Shown here piece after piece: positions 43,755-54,971 of a DNA stretch of 64,000 nt (positions are counted from its first letter, which is position 1; each line of letters begins with the position of its first letter). The position numbers and the translations under genes were made by a program. The stretch is from Ostrinia nubilalis (taxonomy: Eukaryota; Arthropoda; Insecta; Lepidoptera; Crambidae). The notes beneath the pieces were generated by a model, which saw nothing but the letters and a program-made list of their open reading frames with translations, did not search any database and was not told the origin of the DNA. The stretch covers positions 1,146,001 to 1,210,000 of the forward strand of contig NC_087099.1 in NCBI RefSeq assembly GCF_963855985.1, given 5' to 3'.

Positions 43755-43835
43755 TGACCGCAGTGTGTGGAAGAACATTGTATGCGGTCGCGATCCTCAT
43801 CAGTGAGGGACCGAGGAAGAAGAAGAAAAAGTTCA
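43755..43835 (+). mobile_element. RTE-clade LINE terminal fragment
   Basis: The plus strand encodes DRSVWKNIVCGRDPHQ then a stop, followed by GAGGGACCGAGGAAGAAGAA. This is the C-terminus and (GAA)n tail of a lepidopteran RTE subfamily. Confidence 0.7.
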
Positions 43836-44317
43836 TAGAGAAAAAAGATATGTCCATTGGGAACTTACTTTTTTATACTCGTAAGCAATGCCGCTGATTA
43901 ATATTGCACCACACGTTCACACATCAAATTAAAGAATGTCGAAATATCATTGCTAGTTTGCTCAGCTCCCCACTGTATAGATGTCAAAAAAGTCTGCAAT
44001 AAAGTAATATTTATTATATAAGCTATTTTCTTTTTGTGAAGTGTTTTCCAAACCTCATTTGTCAATCAAGTCTAAAGATAACGATGGCGGTGCTGCGGGG
44101 AATACCCGAGGAAAACTTCGACGTTTCGTTCGAACTTCAAACAATCAATCAGAGAGAGACCGCGAGTATTGTAAATCAGCTTTACAAATACTGAAAAACA
44201 GTTGAGCATTGTTGGTTTTGTATCTGAGACGATTAAAGTACGTCTGCAAAATTCTCTGAACTTTTTAAGTCAGAGACAAAGTGACTTGAATGAAAAAACG
44301 TGTTCTCATTAGTCTTA
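43836..44317. other. Unassigned stretch
   Basis: Nothing recognised. Confidence 0.4.
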
Positions 44318-44439
44318 GACTGGGTTGGGTCATTTTACTTTAACTTTTACGACAAACGTCAAAACATCTGTCAAACTCCATACAAGAAACACCGGTTATC
44401 GTTATAGTTACAGTCAAAGTTAGGTGGTGCAACTCAGCC
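44318..44439. mobile_element. MITE of the GGCTGAGTTGCACC family (copy 3)
   Basis: It shares ACAAACGTCAAAA, CATCTGTCAAACTCCATACA and ACACCGGTTATCGTTAT with the 42767 copy, and ends AGTTAGGTGGTGCAACTCAGCC. The left end is mutated (GACTGGGTTGGG). Confidence 0.75.
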
Positions 44440-44931
44440 TCAGTGGCTTTTCGTAGGTATGCTCGCGTTAGTTCGAAAACCGAAGTTAAACCCCAAATCT
44501 GATAATATCGATCAACCTACCTTCAAAAACTTTGATCAATGATGGACATAAGTACTTACAGGTTCCTACAATACTTCTTAACCAGAATTTCCTATTAATG
44601 TTTGTCAACACAACAGTAAATAAACACTGCTTAAGTAGCCATGCACGGCACGCTCCTACCGCCGATTCAAGCACCTTTTTAATGTTTATTTTTATTACAG
44701 AATCGTTTGCCTCTTGTGTCTACCGTTTTATTGGAGCTACACAACGAAAGATTTTGGCCCGATTTGCAATATTGCTAAAGTCTCTTGGCGTAGAGTCTAT
44801 GTATACAAACTTGTACCAATTTATTACAGCAGAAATTGCTGCCTATTGATTCGATTGAAACTAGAATCTCTATCCATTAGTTAAGGCTACAAATCACGCC
44901 ACTCAACATTGCCAATCAGTATTATAATGTA
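44440..44931. other. Unassigned stretch
   Basis: A 105-codon open frame (44532-44849) has no recognisable motif. Confidence 0.35.
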
Positions 44932-45138
44932 CTAGCGGCCACCCGCGACGTCGTACGCGTGGATCCCGTTTTCCCGGGAATTTTGCAAAATCCCGTCTTA
45001 GTGAGCACCTACGTTCTAAAAGGAACCCCCATGCAAAATTTAAGACTCCTAGCACTTGTAGTTTCTGAGATTTCGTGATTAGTGAGTGAGTGAGTCAGTG
45101 ACCTTTTGCTTTTATAGATAAAAATAAGTACTTATAGA
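44932..45138 (-). mobile_element. Helitron-like element, complete short copy
   Basis: On the minus strand it starts TCTATAAG and ends ...CGTCGCGGGTGGCCGCTAG, with A before and T after. It shares CGCGTGGATCC, CCCGGGAATTTTGCAA-type blocks and the TATAGA terminus with the element at 58434-59350. Non-autonomous, 207 bp. Confidence 0.65.
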
Positions 45139-47336
45139 TTAGGATCATGAAACAATGCCCGAAATACATGACCTAAAATGTAGATTTACATACACGTTTG
45201 GAATCGGATCGTGACCAGTGTGTGAATCCACAATACCCGCGTTCCACATTGAAGGGTATCCATAAATTCCCGTGAGCCCGCGTCTGGTAACTGGGTCATG
45301 ACGATGACAGATGTATGGCAAAAGGGCATGGGAGCGGATCTCACATTTTAATCAACTGGTATTACTGGTATGTAGGTGGTACGTAAATGACCTCCATATG
45401 AGGTCAAACTCAAGCTCTTTGCAAGTAGGTGAGAAAATTTCATGTTTTATTTATGAATGAAATAACATAAAAGAACCAATCTATTTTAAGACTCTCTAAA
45501 ATGTTAAGCTATTCATTTTTAATTTGACCTTTTAAATATTATATTTTTATTAAAAAAAGCATTCTTTCTTAATGAAAAATCCGTGCCCCAAACGGGCTTT
45601 CATTTTCGAAGTGTGTTTAAAGAATTCTAAAAATATAAGTTATAAAGTGCTAGCAATAGAACATGACTCTTCTGCTCACATAAAAAAAAAAAAAAAAAAA
45701 AATGACTTTAATTTTATAATAGCTTTCAAATTAAAGTTATTTATTTATGCAAAAAGGCTCCCAAAAAGCATTTTTACTTTTTTATTCCATTCTACCTATT
45801 TTGAAGCTTTTACTAAATTGCATATAGGCATTGATCACTGAATCTTTACGTGAAAATCCACACAAAAAGTATGGGTTGGGCACCCTTCCAAATGTAACGG
45901 ATAAAAAAAGCAAAGATACCCACGAAAGCAACACTTGAACTTATGTTTTTTTACCACTTGAGTCTATTTACTATATTGTAGAAGAATAATAAGCTGAATT
46001 TCACATTACACGTGTTTTGAGTTCATCTTTCCGCTACAAGTAATAAGGTCCACTTTCGTAGCGGTTCTGAAATTGGATGAAAATTTCATTCAAGTTGGTG
46101 CCCTGCGGGGTTACTCCGGAAAACGTTATCCAAAGTTTCGAATGTTGCCATCCCACTCACGCAAAGTGAGATGTCAGTATGAGGGACGGTGACAGTTAGA
46201 CCCGAAACTACGTAAACAGCGTTTCGTATTAGCCCTGCTGAGCCTGCATTGGCGGTAGGCCAACCGCGCGGGCAAATGTTGCAAAATTTCCTCTCGAATA
46301 GGGGAAACTAGTCTATTTTAGTACCACAGAACCCTCCAGTGCACTTTGACTGAATCATTGAGAAAACCCCGTAATCACGTTAAGCTTAAGCCTGTGTCAC
46401 AGTTATAGGCTTTAGAGCCCGCAACATGATGATGAGTAATAAAGAAAATAATTATACACCATAAATGCTACGAGTATCACACCTGCTTCACCATAGAATA
46501 GTTTATGATGAATTAATTTACTATTAAATTATACAGATTGTATTATTAGGTTAATAAGTACACTACAAACTCCCAGACAGACAGATCCAATTATATTTTC
46601 CTTTGGAGTTTTTGGTCAAAAGACAAGAATTTAGTACTACGAAATTATCTGCTAACTTCTCATTAATAAAATTATTTGATATTGATTCAATTAGTATTAA
46701 TAGGGGCGAGATGGTTTGTCTTAAAGAAACGGCGCCTGTGATTTCGTTTGAGATGAGTTTAAACTTCATCAAAGTAGATAATCTTTTGGAAAAAAAATAA
46801 TGAGCTATATTATAATGGAGTTTCATAAAAATAGTTTCAATAGTTTTTACGAGAAAAAATAATAAACATACCTACATAGGTACCCTGACAATAGGTTCTA
46901 CTAATAACTATTTACATAAGCTGCTACAGCTTGATCTACCATTGTCCTTATTCCGTACTTTGAACAATATGTAAAAGGAAGTCAACTAAGGGTTTGTATA
47001 ATAAATTTGGGATTTGCTGGCTACGCCTAAATCCGGGTCCCACAAACGGTCCCTGCCTTAGTCCGAGCAATTGAATCGGCGCCGGATGGGCGCTCAGCAA
47101 CGAGCGCCTTCCGTTGAGAGAGACCCTTGGGAGCCTTTTTGTTGTTGCCTTGTTTCAAGTTCTGGTTAGCCTTTCATCTGGAGCATGTTGGCTGGGATGA
47201 AACAAGCTTAAATATTGCGTGAGAACGAGTGCGTGGGCTGTAAAACGCCGTGTTAAAGTTTGTAACTCGACTTAGGCGTGTGATGTGACTTAATTTAATC
47301 CAACCACAGACATGCATAGAATAAAATATGCCACAG
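45139..47336. other. Long unassigned stretch
   Basis: A run of 21 A lies at about 45682-45702. The open frame on 46563-46800 was read on both strands without recognising a protein. A balanced-GC segment at 46990-47170 also lacks a clear product. Confidence 0.4.
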
Positions 47337-47339
47337 TAA

Positions 47340-47510
47340 GGCCCAGGACACACGGTGAAACGCAATTGCAACGAAACTGCAACTTCTAGTTACTTTTGAG
47401 TTGCATCTAAGTTTCTGCCATAGATTCCGTTCAGAGACCACACATGACGAGATAATCTTCGAACATCTATTGGCACAAGCAAGGTGTGTTCAGTTTGAAA
47501 CTAAATAAAA
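47340..47510. mobile_element. Left part of a GGCCCAGAACA MITE (copy 2), cut by a LINE
   Basis: After TAA (47337-47339) it begins GGCCCAGGACACACGGTGAA and follows copy 3 through CTTCTAGTTACTTTTGAGTT and GAGACCACACATGACG. The right arm and closing TAA are absent. The LINE reading frame begins at the break, and the right arm is not found beyond the LINE. Confidence 0.7.
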
Positions 47511-47532
47511 CTTAAACTTACTTAAAATTAAC

Positions 47533-50100
47533 TTGAATATATTATTAGTAGTCGTGTATTGGAATAATAGGGAGACCGAAGTTTTCTATACGCAAATGAA
47601 ATTAATCTTAGAATTACTTAACAATAAATACAACAAACGTAAAATTATCTTAGGAGGGGACTTTAACGTTAATACTTTGATAGACAATAGACAATCTAGG
47701 ACATTAATCGATTTATTTTTACTATATAATTTCAGACAACAAATAAATGAACCGACACGGGTAACACACTCTTCTTCGACATGTTTAGATTTAATTTTTA
47801 CGAATTTTAGTGACAATAGTGATTCTTATGTAAATGACTTAGGTTTTTCCGACCATAAGGGAACCATAATAAAGCTTAGTGAATTAATAAAAAAACAAGG
47901 AATAAATTGGAAAATGGAAAAAAGATTTTTTAATATTAGAAACATGGACAATTTTAAAAATGAACTTAAAAATATAGATTGGAATGAAATAATAAACCCT
48001 CAGAAAAACATCGATGAAAATTATGAATCATTTAATAGTGTATTACAAAAACTTCTTGATAAATGTATTCCCAAAAAACAAGTGACCCTAAAAACTAATA
48101 AAAAAAAAGGATGGTTAACAAAGGGTATAAAAATATCATGTAATAATAAGAGACTATTAAGAATTTTAAAAACACAAACAAAAAATCAAATCATTATTAA
48201 TTATTATAACAAGTATCAAAAGGTTCTAAAAAAAACAGTAATTGCATCAAAAAAGCTTCACTACATCAAAGAAATAAAACAATCAAAAAACATTACTAAA
48301 TCAATGTGGAAAATTATAAAGGAACGCACGAACAAGTTAGTTAAGAAACCAAAAACAAACACAACATTACTTATCCACGGTATTCGTACATCCGAACCGA
48401 AACTAGTTGCAAACGAATTCAACCAATTTTTTGCATCGGTGGGAGGGAGTGCGCAGGCACACGATGCGTGCACAAGCCCGATACCTAGCGGCCGGCCCGT
48501 ACTTAACCCTACCGACGCCTCGCTATTCTTATGGCCGGCGACATTACGTGAGATCTATATTACAATAAAAACTTTAAAGAACAAACATAGCTTTGGGATC
48601 GACGAACTACCACCGACACTTATAAAACACTGTGCCGAAGAGTTCTCACTTCCGTTTTTCATGCTAATTAATCAATCTTTTTTGGAAGGCGAATTTCCGA
48701 ATCTCTTAAAGACATCACTTATTAAGCCAATTTATAAAAAAGGCGAAAAGTCAGACCCAAATAACTATAGGCCGATATCATTGTTACCAACCTCTTCAAA
48801 AATATTTGAAAAAGTCATGTGCCAACGACTGTATTCTTACTGTGAAAAATTTAAAATCTTTGACGAAAGCCAAAATGGCTTTAGGAAAAATCACTCTACG
48901 ACCTTGGCTGCTTATACCTACATACAAGAAATACTTAATACATTAAATACAAAAAAGTACGCAATCGGCATTCTTCTTGATATGACAAAAGCGTACGATA
49001 AAGTCCTTTACGAGATTCTTTTGAAAAAGTTGTACGGTATCGGTGTGAGAGGGTTAACTCTTAAATGGTTCAACTCATATTTAACGAATCGCCAACAATA
49101 TGTAGAAATCGAACATTTTGATAATCAAACAAAAACAATAAACACCATAAGGTCTATTCCATTGCAAATGAATCAATCTATACCCCAGGGCAGCGTGATC
49201 GGATGTTTACTGTTTTTAATTTATATAAACGATCTACCTAAAAACATTGACGAAAAGTGCGTATTATTTGCTGACGACATATCTCTTTTGACTTCTTGCA
49301 CAACCGCATTAGACCTTGACGCAAAACTTTATGACATGTTAAATAATGTAGAAAATTGGATGAAAGATCATAACTTGCAAATTAATTTTAAAAAAACCAA
49401 ACTCATGCAATTTAGACCTTATCAAAAAAAGGAATTGCCAATTAACTTTATTTACAAAGATTTGAAAATTGAAATGGTAAACACTTTCAACTTTTTAGGT
49501 TTGAATATTGACTCGCACATAAATTGGAAAGAACATGTAAAAAAACTGCATTCAAAATTATCATCTTTTATCTACGGACTAAAAGAGCTAAAAAAAACAA
49601 CTGATATAAAGACGGCCTTATCAGCTTACTACGCCTATGCATACGGGTGGCTTCGCTACGGAATTATACTGTGGGGAAATAGTACCGAAGTAAACGACCT
49701 CTTTATCCTACAAAAAAAATGCATCCGAGTCATTGCAAACATCAAAGACCGTGTGAGTTGTGAACCTTACTTCAAGGAGTATAAAATACTAACATTAGCG
49801 TCGATATACATCTTAGAGCAGTGTAAGTTCGTACGGAAGTATCCAAAGTTTACGACAAAAGTAATAGATCAACCACATCGCCGATACGTTCCACGTGATA
49901 AACATAAACTGACTATCCCGGAATCTAAACTACATCTACATAGTCAGAGCCCAAACGTCATGTCGATTAAAATTTACAATCACTTGTCACAAAATATAAA
50001 GGCAGAAATCAATGATAAAAAATTTGAACTCCTCCTAAAAAATTTGCTATTACAAAAATGCTATTATAAATTGGAAGATTATTTTAAAGATAAACTCTGA
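47533..50100 (+). CDS. LINE endonuclease (partial) - reverse transcriptase ORF2
   Basis: This 855-codon frame has no stop. The open frame already runs from 47509, and the first codon here is TTG, so this is a truncated ORF and not a true start. The apurinic-type endonuclease C-terminal half shows GGDFNVN (41-47), LDLIFTN (85-91) and SDHKG (106-110); the N-terminal catalytic part is gone. The RT spans about 390-640, with NYRPISLLP (411-419), D483 in LLDMTKAYDKV, PQGSVIG (551-557) and FADD (579-582). The rest is the thumb and a C-terminal domain. Closest overall to jockey/CR1-type elements. RT motifs look intact, but the missing endonuclease half should prevent self-mobilisation. Confidence 0.9.
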   Translation: MNILLVVVYWNNRETEVFYTQMKLILELLNNKYNKRKIILGGDFNVNTLIDNRQSRTLIDLFLLYNFRQQINEPTRVTHSSSTCLDLIFTNFSDNSDSYVNDLGFSDHKGTIIKLSELIKKQGINWKMEKRFFNIRNMDNFKNELKNIDWNEIINPQKNIDENYESFNSVLQKLLDKCIPKKQVTLKTNKKKGWLTKGIKISCNNKRLLRILKTQTKNQIIINYYNKYQKVLKKTVIASKKLHYIKEIKQSKNITKSMWKIIKERTNKLVKKPKTNTTLLIHGIRTSEPKLVANEFNQFFASVGGSAQAHDACTSPIPSGRPVLNPTDASLFLWPATLREIYITIKTLKNKHSFGIDELPPTLIKHCAEEFSLPFFMLINQSFLEGEFPNLLKTSLIKPIYKKGEKSDPNNYRPISLLPTSSKIFEKVMCQRLYSYCEKFKIFDESQNGFRKNHSTTLAAYTYIQEILNTLNTKKYAIGILLDMTKAYDKVLYEILLKKLYGIGVRGLTLKWFNSYLTNRQQYVEIEHFDNQTKTINTIRSIPLQMNQSIPQGSVIGCLLFLIYINDLPKNIDEKCVLFADDISLLTSCTTALDLDAKLYDMLNNVENWMKDHNLQINFKKTKLMQFRPYQKKELPINFIYKDLKIEMVNTFNFLGLNIDSHINWKEHVKKLHSKLSSFIYGLKELKKTTDIKTALSAYYAYAYGWLRYGIILWGNSTEVNDLFILQKKCIRVIANIKDRVSCEPYFKEYKILTLASIYILEQCKFVRKYPKFTTKVIDQPHRRYVPRDKHKLTIPESKLHLHSQSPNVMSIKIYNHLSQNIKAEINDKKFELLLKNLLLQKCYYKLEDYFKDKL

Positions 50101-50578
50101 TATAGTGGTATCTACCCAATACAATTTATACAAATTTTATTAATTTTTATTATTGACATTATACTACAATTCCATAACATTATGCAATTATTTTTAATTT
50201 ATATTTTTATTATCTTTGTTTTAGACATGAATATTATTATTAAGTGTATGACTGTGTACTCAATATTGTATAATTTTAGCAAACTTCCACGTAAATTCTG
50301 TTATATATTGAACATACCTATTATTAAATAAAATATTGACATTGTAAATTGACATCGTGAACTTGACATCTTTAAAATTATGACATCAAATACCTACTTC
50401 CAGTTAAAATTAAGATTTTTCAATATTTCTGAAATTACTAACACTAATGCATGCCGAATTAATAAATAAATGTTTGTAAAACACAATGTTGCTGTGCCCA
50501 AACCGGGTCTATGTTTGAGACTATACAATAATAATATATTGTTTAAGACCTTATGTACAACATAGAATGCAATAAAGA

Positions 50579-50609
50579 TTTTGAATTTGAATTTGAATTT
50601 GAATTTGAA
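50579..50609 (+). repeat. (TTTGAA)n 3' tail of the LINE
   Basis: Four to five tandem TTTGAA hexamers close the 3' UTR just after AATAAAGAT. Some APE-type LINE groups end in short tandem repeats rather than poly(A). Confidence 0.8.
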
Positions 50610-52091
50610 AATTTATTCATGTATCCACATACCTATTTCATTCAAGAGCAACTTTTTTCTTTGCTCATTCATTTCCCAATTTTTTTTAAATGAGACTATT
50701 ACGTAACTTATCAGTAATGTGTGTTATTACTAACTTACTACTTTAAGAAATAAATTACTATTATTATGACCCAACAATAGTGATATAACTTTCTTTAAGT
50801 AGTAAACCATGCTTATGACCGTCCGCCTACAAAAGAATCTTGTCCACGCAATCGATTCTAGACTACGTCCGGACGATCCTTACGAAGCCTTTCTGTTGTA
50901 GCCACTTTCAAGGCTTTATTAATAAAGGTTTGATCGCAATTAAACTAAGAGGTTGTGGATTTAAGGTTAAAATTAAATGAAGAAAGCAGTTTAATTTCCA
51001 CTTGTACTTCAATAAAATAGTCCTTGTATAACGAAACATGGACGATTAAGGGTAGTACCTACGGACGGACTGTATTAGACCAGTGTTTAAGTTCACTACA
51101 AATTAATATTTGTAAAAATTGGAAGAACTCTTTTCAGAGTACAGTCATATTTTTAGAATTCATGGAAATTCCCCAGCCGAGTACTGAAGCAATATCTCGT
51201 CATTTGAATTGCAATAGAGCAAGAAAATATAAGTCTACTTATTGGTCATGTAATAAATCACTCATTATACTCTGCTAGTCCATCGATACATTATCCTTCA
51301 TTATCAGGGATCTACACTGGCAATAGATTCTCTCTTATCCCAACTTTCTTTTCAGATTCTCTCGTGAGATTAACCGCCATCTTAAAAAGATCTATTTTAC
51401 TCTATCATGTTTTGTTTCACAACTTTACGGCTCTATTTCGATAAAAGAAGAATTAAGTGTACTAGTAGCCATAAATATGAGACATGATAACTAGTTTTAT
51501 CATGTACTTAAAACTAAATGCCGCATTTTTTATGATAGTTTTGTCACGACAGATTTGCTACTTACAAAAATCCGTTTGTTAGTCGTATACCTCGAAATCA
51601 AAAAATCCTTGTAGCTTTTCACCTATTCCCATTTCACCGTGATAGCGTTTTTTGTTGTAGCGTGTTATATCGGTAGTATATTTTGTTACTAGCATATATT
51701 TTTAACAGATTTTTGCAACAGTAGCAAATTTTGATGTAGCATGTATTATCAATAGCCTATTTATTTAGTCGCATATAGGTATTTTGAATAGATTTTTATA
51801 TTAATATTTTATATTAATAATAAAATATCACGATATAATAACGCATTACAAACAAATATCTATCAAGGTGAAAAGCGACTACAGTGAAGACAGGCAGGGA
51901 AGTAAATCTATTTATGTATTTTATATTGTTTTTTTGATTGCAATCGTGATACACGATTTGATCTCTTTTTAATGAGGACTAAAAAGAAAGGTCTATCAAA
52001 TCATCATGCCCTTCAATGCAACATGATCTCAAATGCTACATACCTTATGAAGAAATGAAGTGTCTATAAGTTTGGCATGAGCTATACGAAA
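50610..52091. other. Unassigned stretch
   Basis: No gene recognised. 51640-51850 is extremely AT-rich. Confidence 0.4.
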
Positions 52092-52222
52092 AAGGTGGAC
52101 CGACGACATCGTAAAGGTAGCAGGGAAGCGCTGGACGCAGGCCGCTACCAATCGATCAACATGGAAAGCATTGGGGGAGGCCTATGTTCAGCATTGGACG
52201 TCCTATGGCTGAAATGATGATA
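52092..52222 (+). mobile_element. RTE-clade LINE 3' fragment
   Basis: The plus strand encodes RWTDDIVKVAGKRWTQAAT-like codons, then ATGGAAAGCATTGGGGGAGG and CCTATGTTCAGCATTGGACG, ending TGAAATGATGAT. It is truncated at the 5' end. Confidence 0.75.
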
Positions 52223-53864
52223 CGAAAATGTCCCAACGTTCCTCCACTAGCGTACCTAGGTAATCCTAGCAATCACCCGGAATAGGTTAGTTCGCAGAAG
52301 CCCCTGTGTCAGACCGTGCGCTGGTCACTTAACTTCCTTTGGAGTACGGCACGTTGTATCAAATCTATTTGGAATACCTTCTTGGAATAAAAAATACATT
52401 CAATTTTGTTACTTCGTTAGTGTGTGTAGTGGAAGTTTATAAATGAAAAGAGTGGACTGTATGAAATTAATTATCTATTCGGTATAAATGTACAATATTA
52501 TCGAGACCGTTTAGTGCAAAGTCGTTGAAGAGAGTGCGTCAGGATCGTCTTCTTCAATGTTCGCTCGCGAACCGAACATTGCTCGTTCGTTCGCCGAACG
52601 CTCGCCGCTCCCTCCGGTCACGCCGCCCGCGGGCAATGTTCATGAGCAGACAATTTAATTGACGATAGTTTGCTCCTAGATTCTTCGAATCAATCATTTT
52701 TATGATGAGAAAACGGAAAAAATATTCAATTTACAAATCTAGGTAGACCTAGGCAGACTTTGAAAGGCGACCAGTAATTTTGGGAACATTACAAAATGAT
52801 TACTAAAAGTTGTATTGTTATATGTAGCAATAAATTGTAGTTTATTTGAGATTGGAAAGAAATTGCAACGTAATCCCTAATGATCTTGAAAGAAGGCTCG
52901 GACAAATAAGCCGCTCATTCACCTGAGCATGTTCAAGTAGACACAAGAATTACTACATAAGAGCTGAAACGCAAGCAAACTAAATTTAATTACTACATTT
53001 TTAGTGCAAGAACTTAAATACCATGTTTTTATTACGAAGAAGAAGAACAAAGCCATACAGAATATTTTTATTCTGACGAAAGTGCTTTTAATTTTATGGA
53101 CTTTTAAAATATCTACTAGATCAGTAAAGTCTGAGTACCTAGGTATTAAACTGCATTGTTCTTATGTGCGGGCGATTGCAGGCTCTCTCCATTATCCCAA
53201 CTTCCACGTGCCGACCTTACATAATGTCTATACACTCATCTATATGATCTTGCTTCAACACAGCTGTTGGATAGCAGCCAGTTCTCATTATATGAAAAGC
53301 ATTTCGGTCAGAGATTTTTAGAAGTCTGACAGTTACTAAAAGAATTATTACAGTCGAGAGATTACTTCGTTGATTTACTACCGCTACCAGACTGGGCATT
53401 TATTATAACTTTGCGATAAAAAGTTAAGAAACTGAGGTGTTTGTTGATTGGAAAATATTGTACCTTGAAAAGACTACCTACGTGAGTTCTTCAAGAATTG
53501 TAGCTTATAAATCTTTATTGTTGTAAAATTTAAGTGCCTTTTTAGTACGACATTATAGACACGAATACATCATAAAAGTGAGACGTGTAAAGCAACTTTT
53601 TGAAACGAATCTTAGAATAAAAGATTACAATATCTTTCGAAACTTTACGAACATCTAAAGTAACGTTCCTAGTTTCAGGAAATCGAAAAGGTATTGTATT
53701 CAAAGCAATCTCTCTAGAGCTAAATCCTTTGCCTTGAATTCGAATACCACGTTCGATTCTGTTACATTAAATCTGGAAACGTCTCGTGACAAAGCGAAGA
53801 GTATAGTAAACAAAGTGAATCAATTCACAATCATCCTTAAAGCTCATTGTAGCAGCAAGTAATA
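52223..53864. other. Unassigned stretch with a GC-rich block
   Basis: The block at 52545-52650 is GC-rich with repeated CGTTCG/CGAACG. It contains GAACATTGC near its left end and GCAATGTTC near its right end, inverted, which suggests an eroded hairpin element. The rest is AT-rich without a supportable gene. Confidence 0.4.
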
Positions 53865-53960
53865 GTAGGAAGGCGCTGGACGCAGGCCACTACTAACCGA
53901 TCAACATGGAAGTCATTGGGGGAGGCTGTCCTATGGCTGAAATGATGATGATGATGAAAG
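53865..53960 (+). mobile_element. RTE-clade LINE 3' fragment with (ATG)n tail
   Basis: AGGAAGGCGCTGGACGCAGG, then CATGGAAGTCATTGGGGGAG and CTATGGCTGAAATGATGATG. It is the same subfamily as the 52.1 kb copy, with a small deletion in the 3' UTR. Confidence 0.75.
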
Positions 53961-54222
53961 TTCATTGTGGAAATTGACCCAAAAAAGGTGGACCGAATTT
54001 CTATCAAGTGCCAGCGGTTTCACTCACGTGAAATTCAGTTTGTCATAGAAAAAGCCTACTTATTTGACACATACCGATTAACTCAATTACATTATAAATT
54101 ATGTCGTATATAATATTATTGTAATGCATAAACAATAATACTGTAAAGTTTAATAAAAATCCGTCATGTAGTTTGTGCGTGAGAGAGTAACAAACATCCA
54201 TCCTCACAAACTTTCACATTTT

Positions 54223-54357
54223 ACGCCCGTATTCACAAAGTGAAGCAGCAAATCGAACGCACAGCGTTGAATAGGACTCTGTGATTGATTCGTATGTCAC
54301 CCTGTCCGTCCACGCGCACTGTGAGACCTCATAGTAATGTTTGTGAATACGGGCGTC
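54223..54357. mobile_element. MITE with ACGCCCGTATTCACAAA termini (copy 2)
   Basis: Same orientation as the 25114 copy. It lacks a short stretch near the left end (ACGATGCTTACTTA). The right terminus GTTTGTGAATACGGGCGT is intact. Confidence 0.85.
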
Positions 54358-54823
54358 ACTTTCATATTTGATCGGTTGATCGGTGAGTATCAAGTGGCCT
54401 GTCTGTTTTCCATAGTCCACCCAGAGTATCGGTATCCCTTCAATACGTTGTTTTGTTCCTCACTGATTAATATTCCCCGGAGCGGAGGTCTATCTGAATC
54501 GGACGTATGCCTTTATTTTTACTGCCTCTTCCCACTTTATGTGGGAATTTTGTATCAAGTTTATATCGTTGGATGCGTAACGATTTATGAAGCGATACCA
54601 AAAGTAGATTGTGATAATTATGTGTTTGCGTTTATTTTCATATTTTCAAATTGTTTGAGAACATCTTTATATCTGCAAATTATTAGGTAAAAAGTTAATT
54701 AAGGTAGAGTGGTAGGCTGATTCATAAAAATAAATAAATACTTTGGGGCATTTTTGCACTGCGCCATCTGAAATTTAACTGTGAACAGTTTTATAGTCGT
54801 TATTAATTTCGATCACCAAACTA
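54358..54823. other. Spacer between two inverted MITE copies
   Basis: 466 bp bounded by opposite-facing copies of one MITE. An open frame (54337-54690) overlaps the MITE end and has no recognisable motif. Confidence 0.35.
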
Positions 54824-54971
54824 ACTCCCGTATTCACAAACATTACTGTGAGGTCTCACAGTGCGCATGGACGCACAGGGTCACACACGAACCAATCACA
54901 GATCTCTATTCAACGCTGAGCGTTCGATTTTCTGCTTTACTTAAGCTAGTATCGTTTGTGAATACGGGTGT
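54824..54971. mobile_element. MITE with ACGCCCGTATTCACAAA termini (copy 3, inverted)
   Basis: Reverse orientation relative to copies 1 and 2. Ends are ACTCCCGTATTCACAAAC and GTTTGTGAATACGGGTGT. The TTACTTAAGCTAGTATCGTT segment corresponds to the part missing in copy 2. Confidence 0.85.

Larger units (their letters stand above)
47511..50609 (+). mobile_element. 5'-truncated APE-type LINE (jockey/CR1-like)
   Basis: It starts abruptly inside the endonuclease domain, carries one long ORF and a 3' UTR of about 480 bp, and ends in (TTTGAA)n. It inserted in or beside the MITE at 47340. A target duplication is not clear. The very AT-rich codon usage matches the host DNA. Confidence 0.85.

Noticed and set aside
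45682..45702. A21 run as the poly(A) tail of a retroposon
   Set aside because: No target duplication or element body was recognised upstream.
46563..46826. Overlapping open frames on both strands, possible exon
   Set aside because: AT-rich low-complexity composition, no known motif, weak splice context; either frame could be open by chance.
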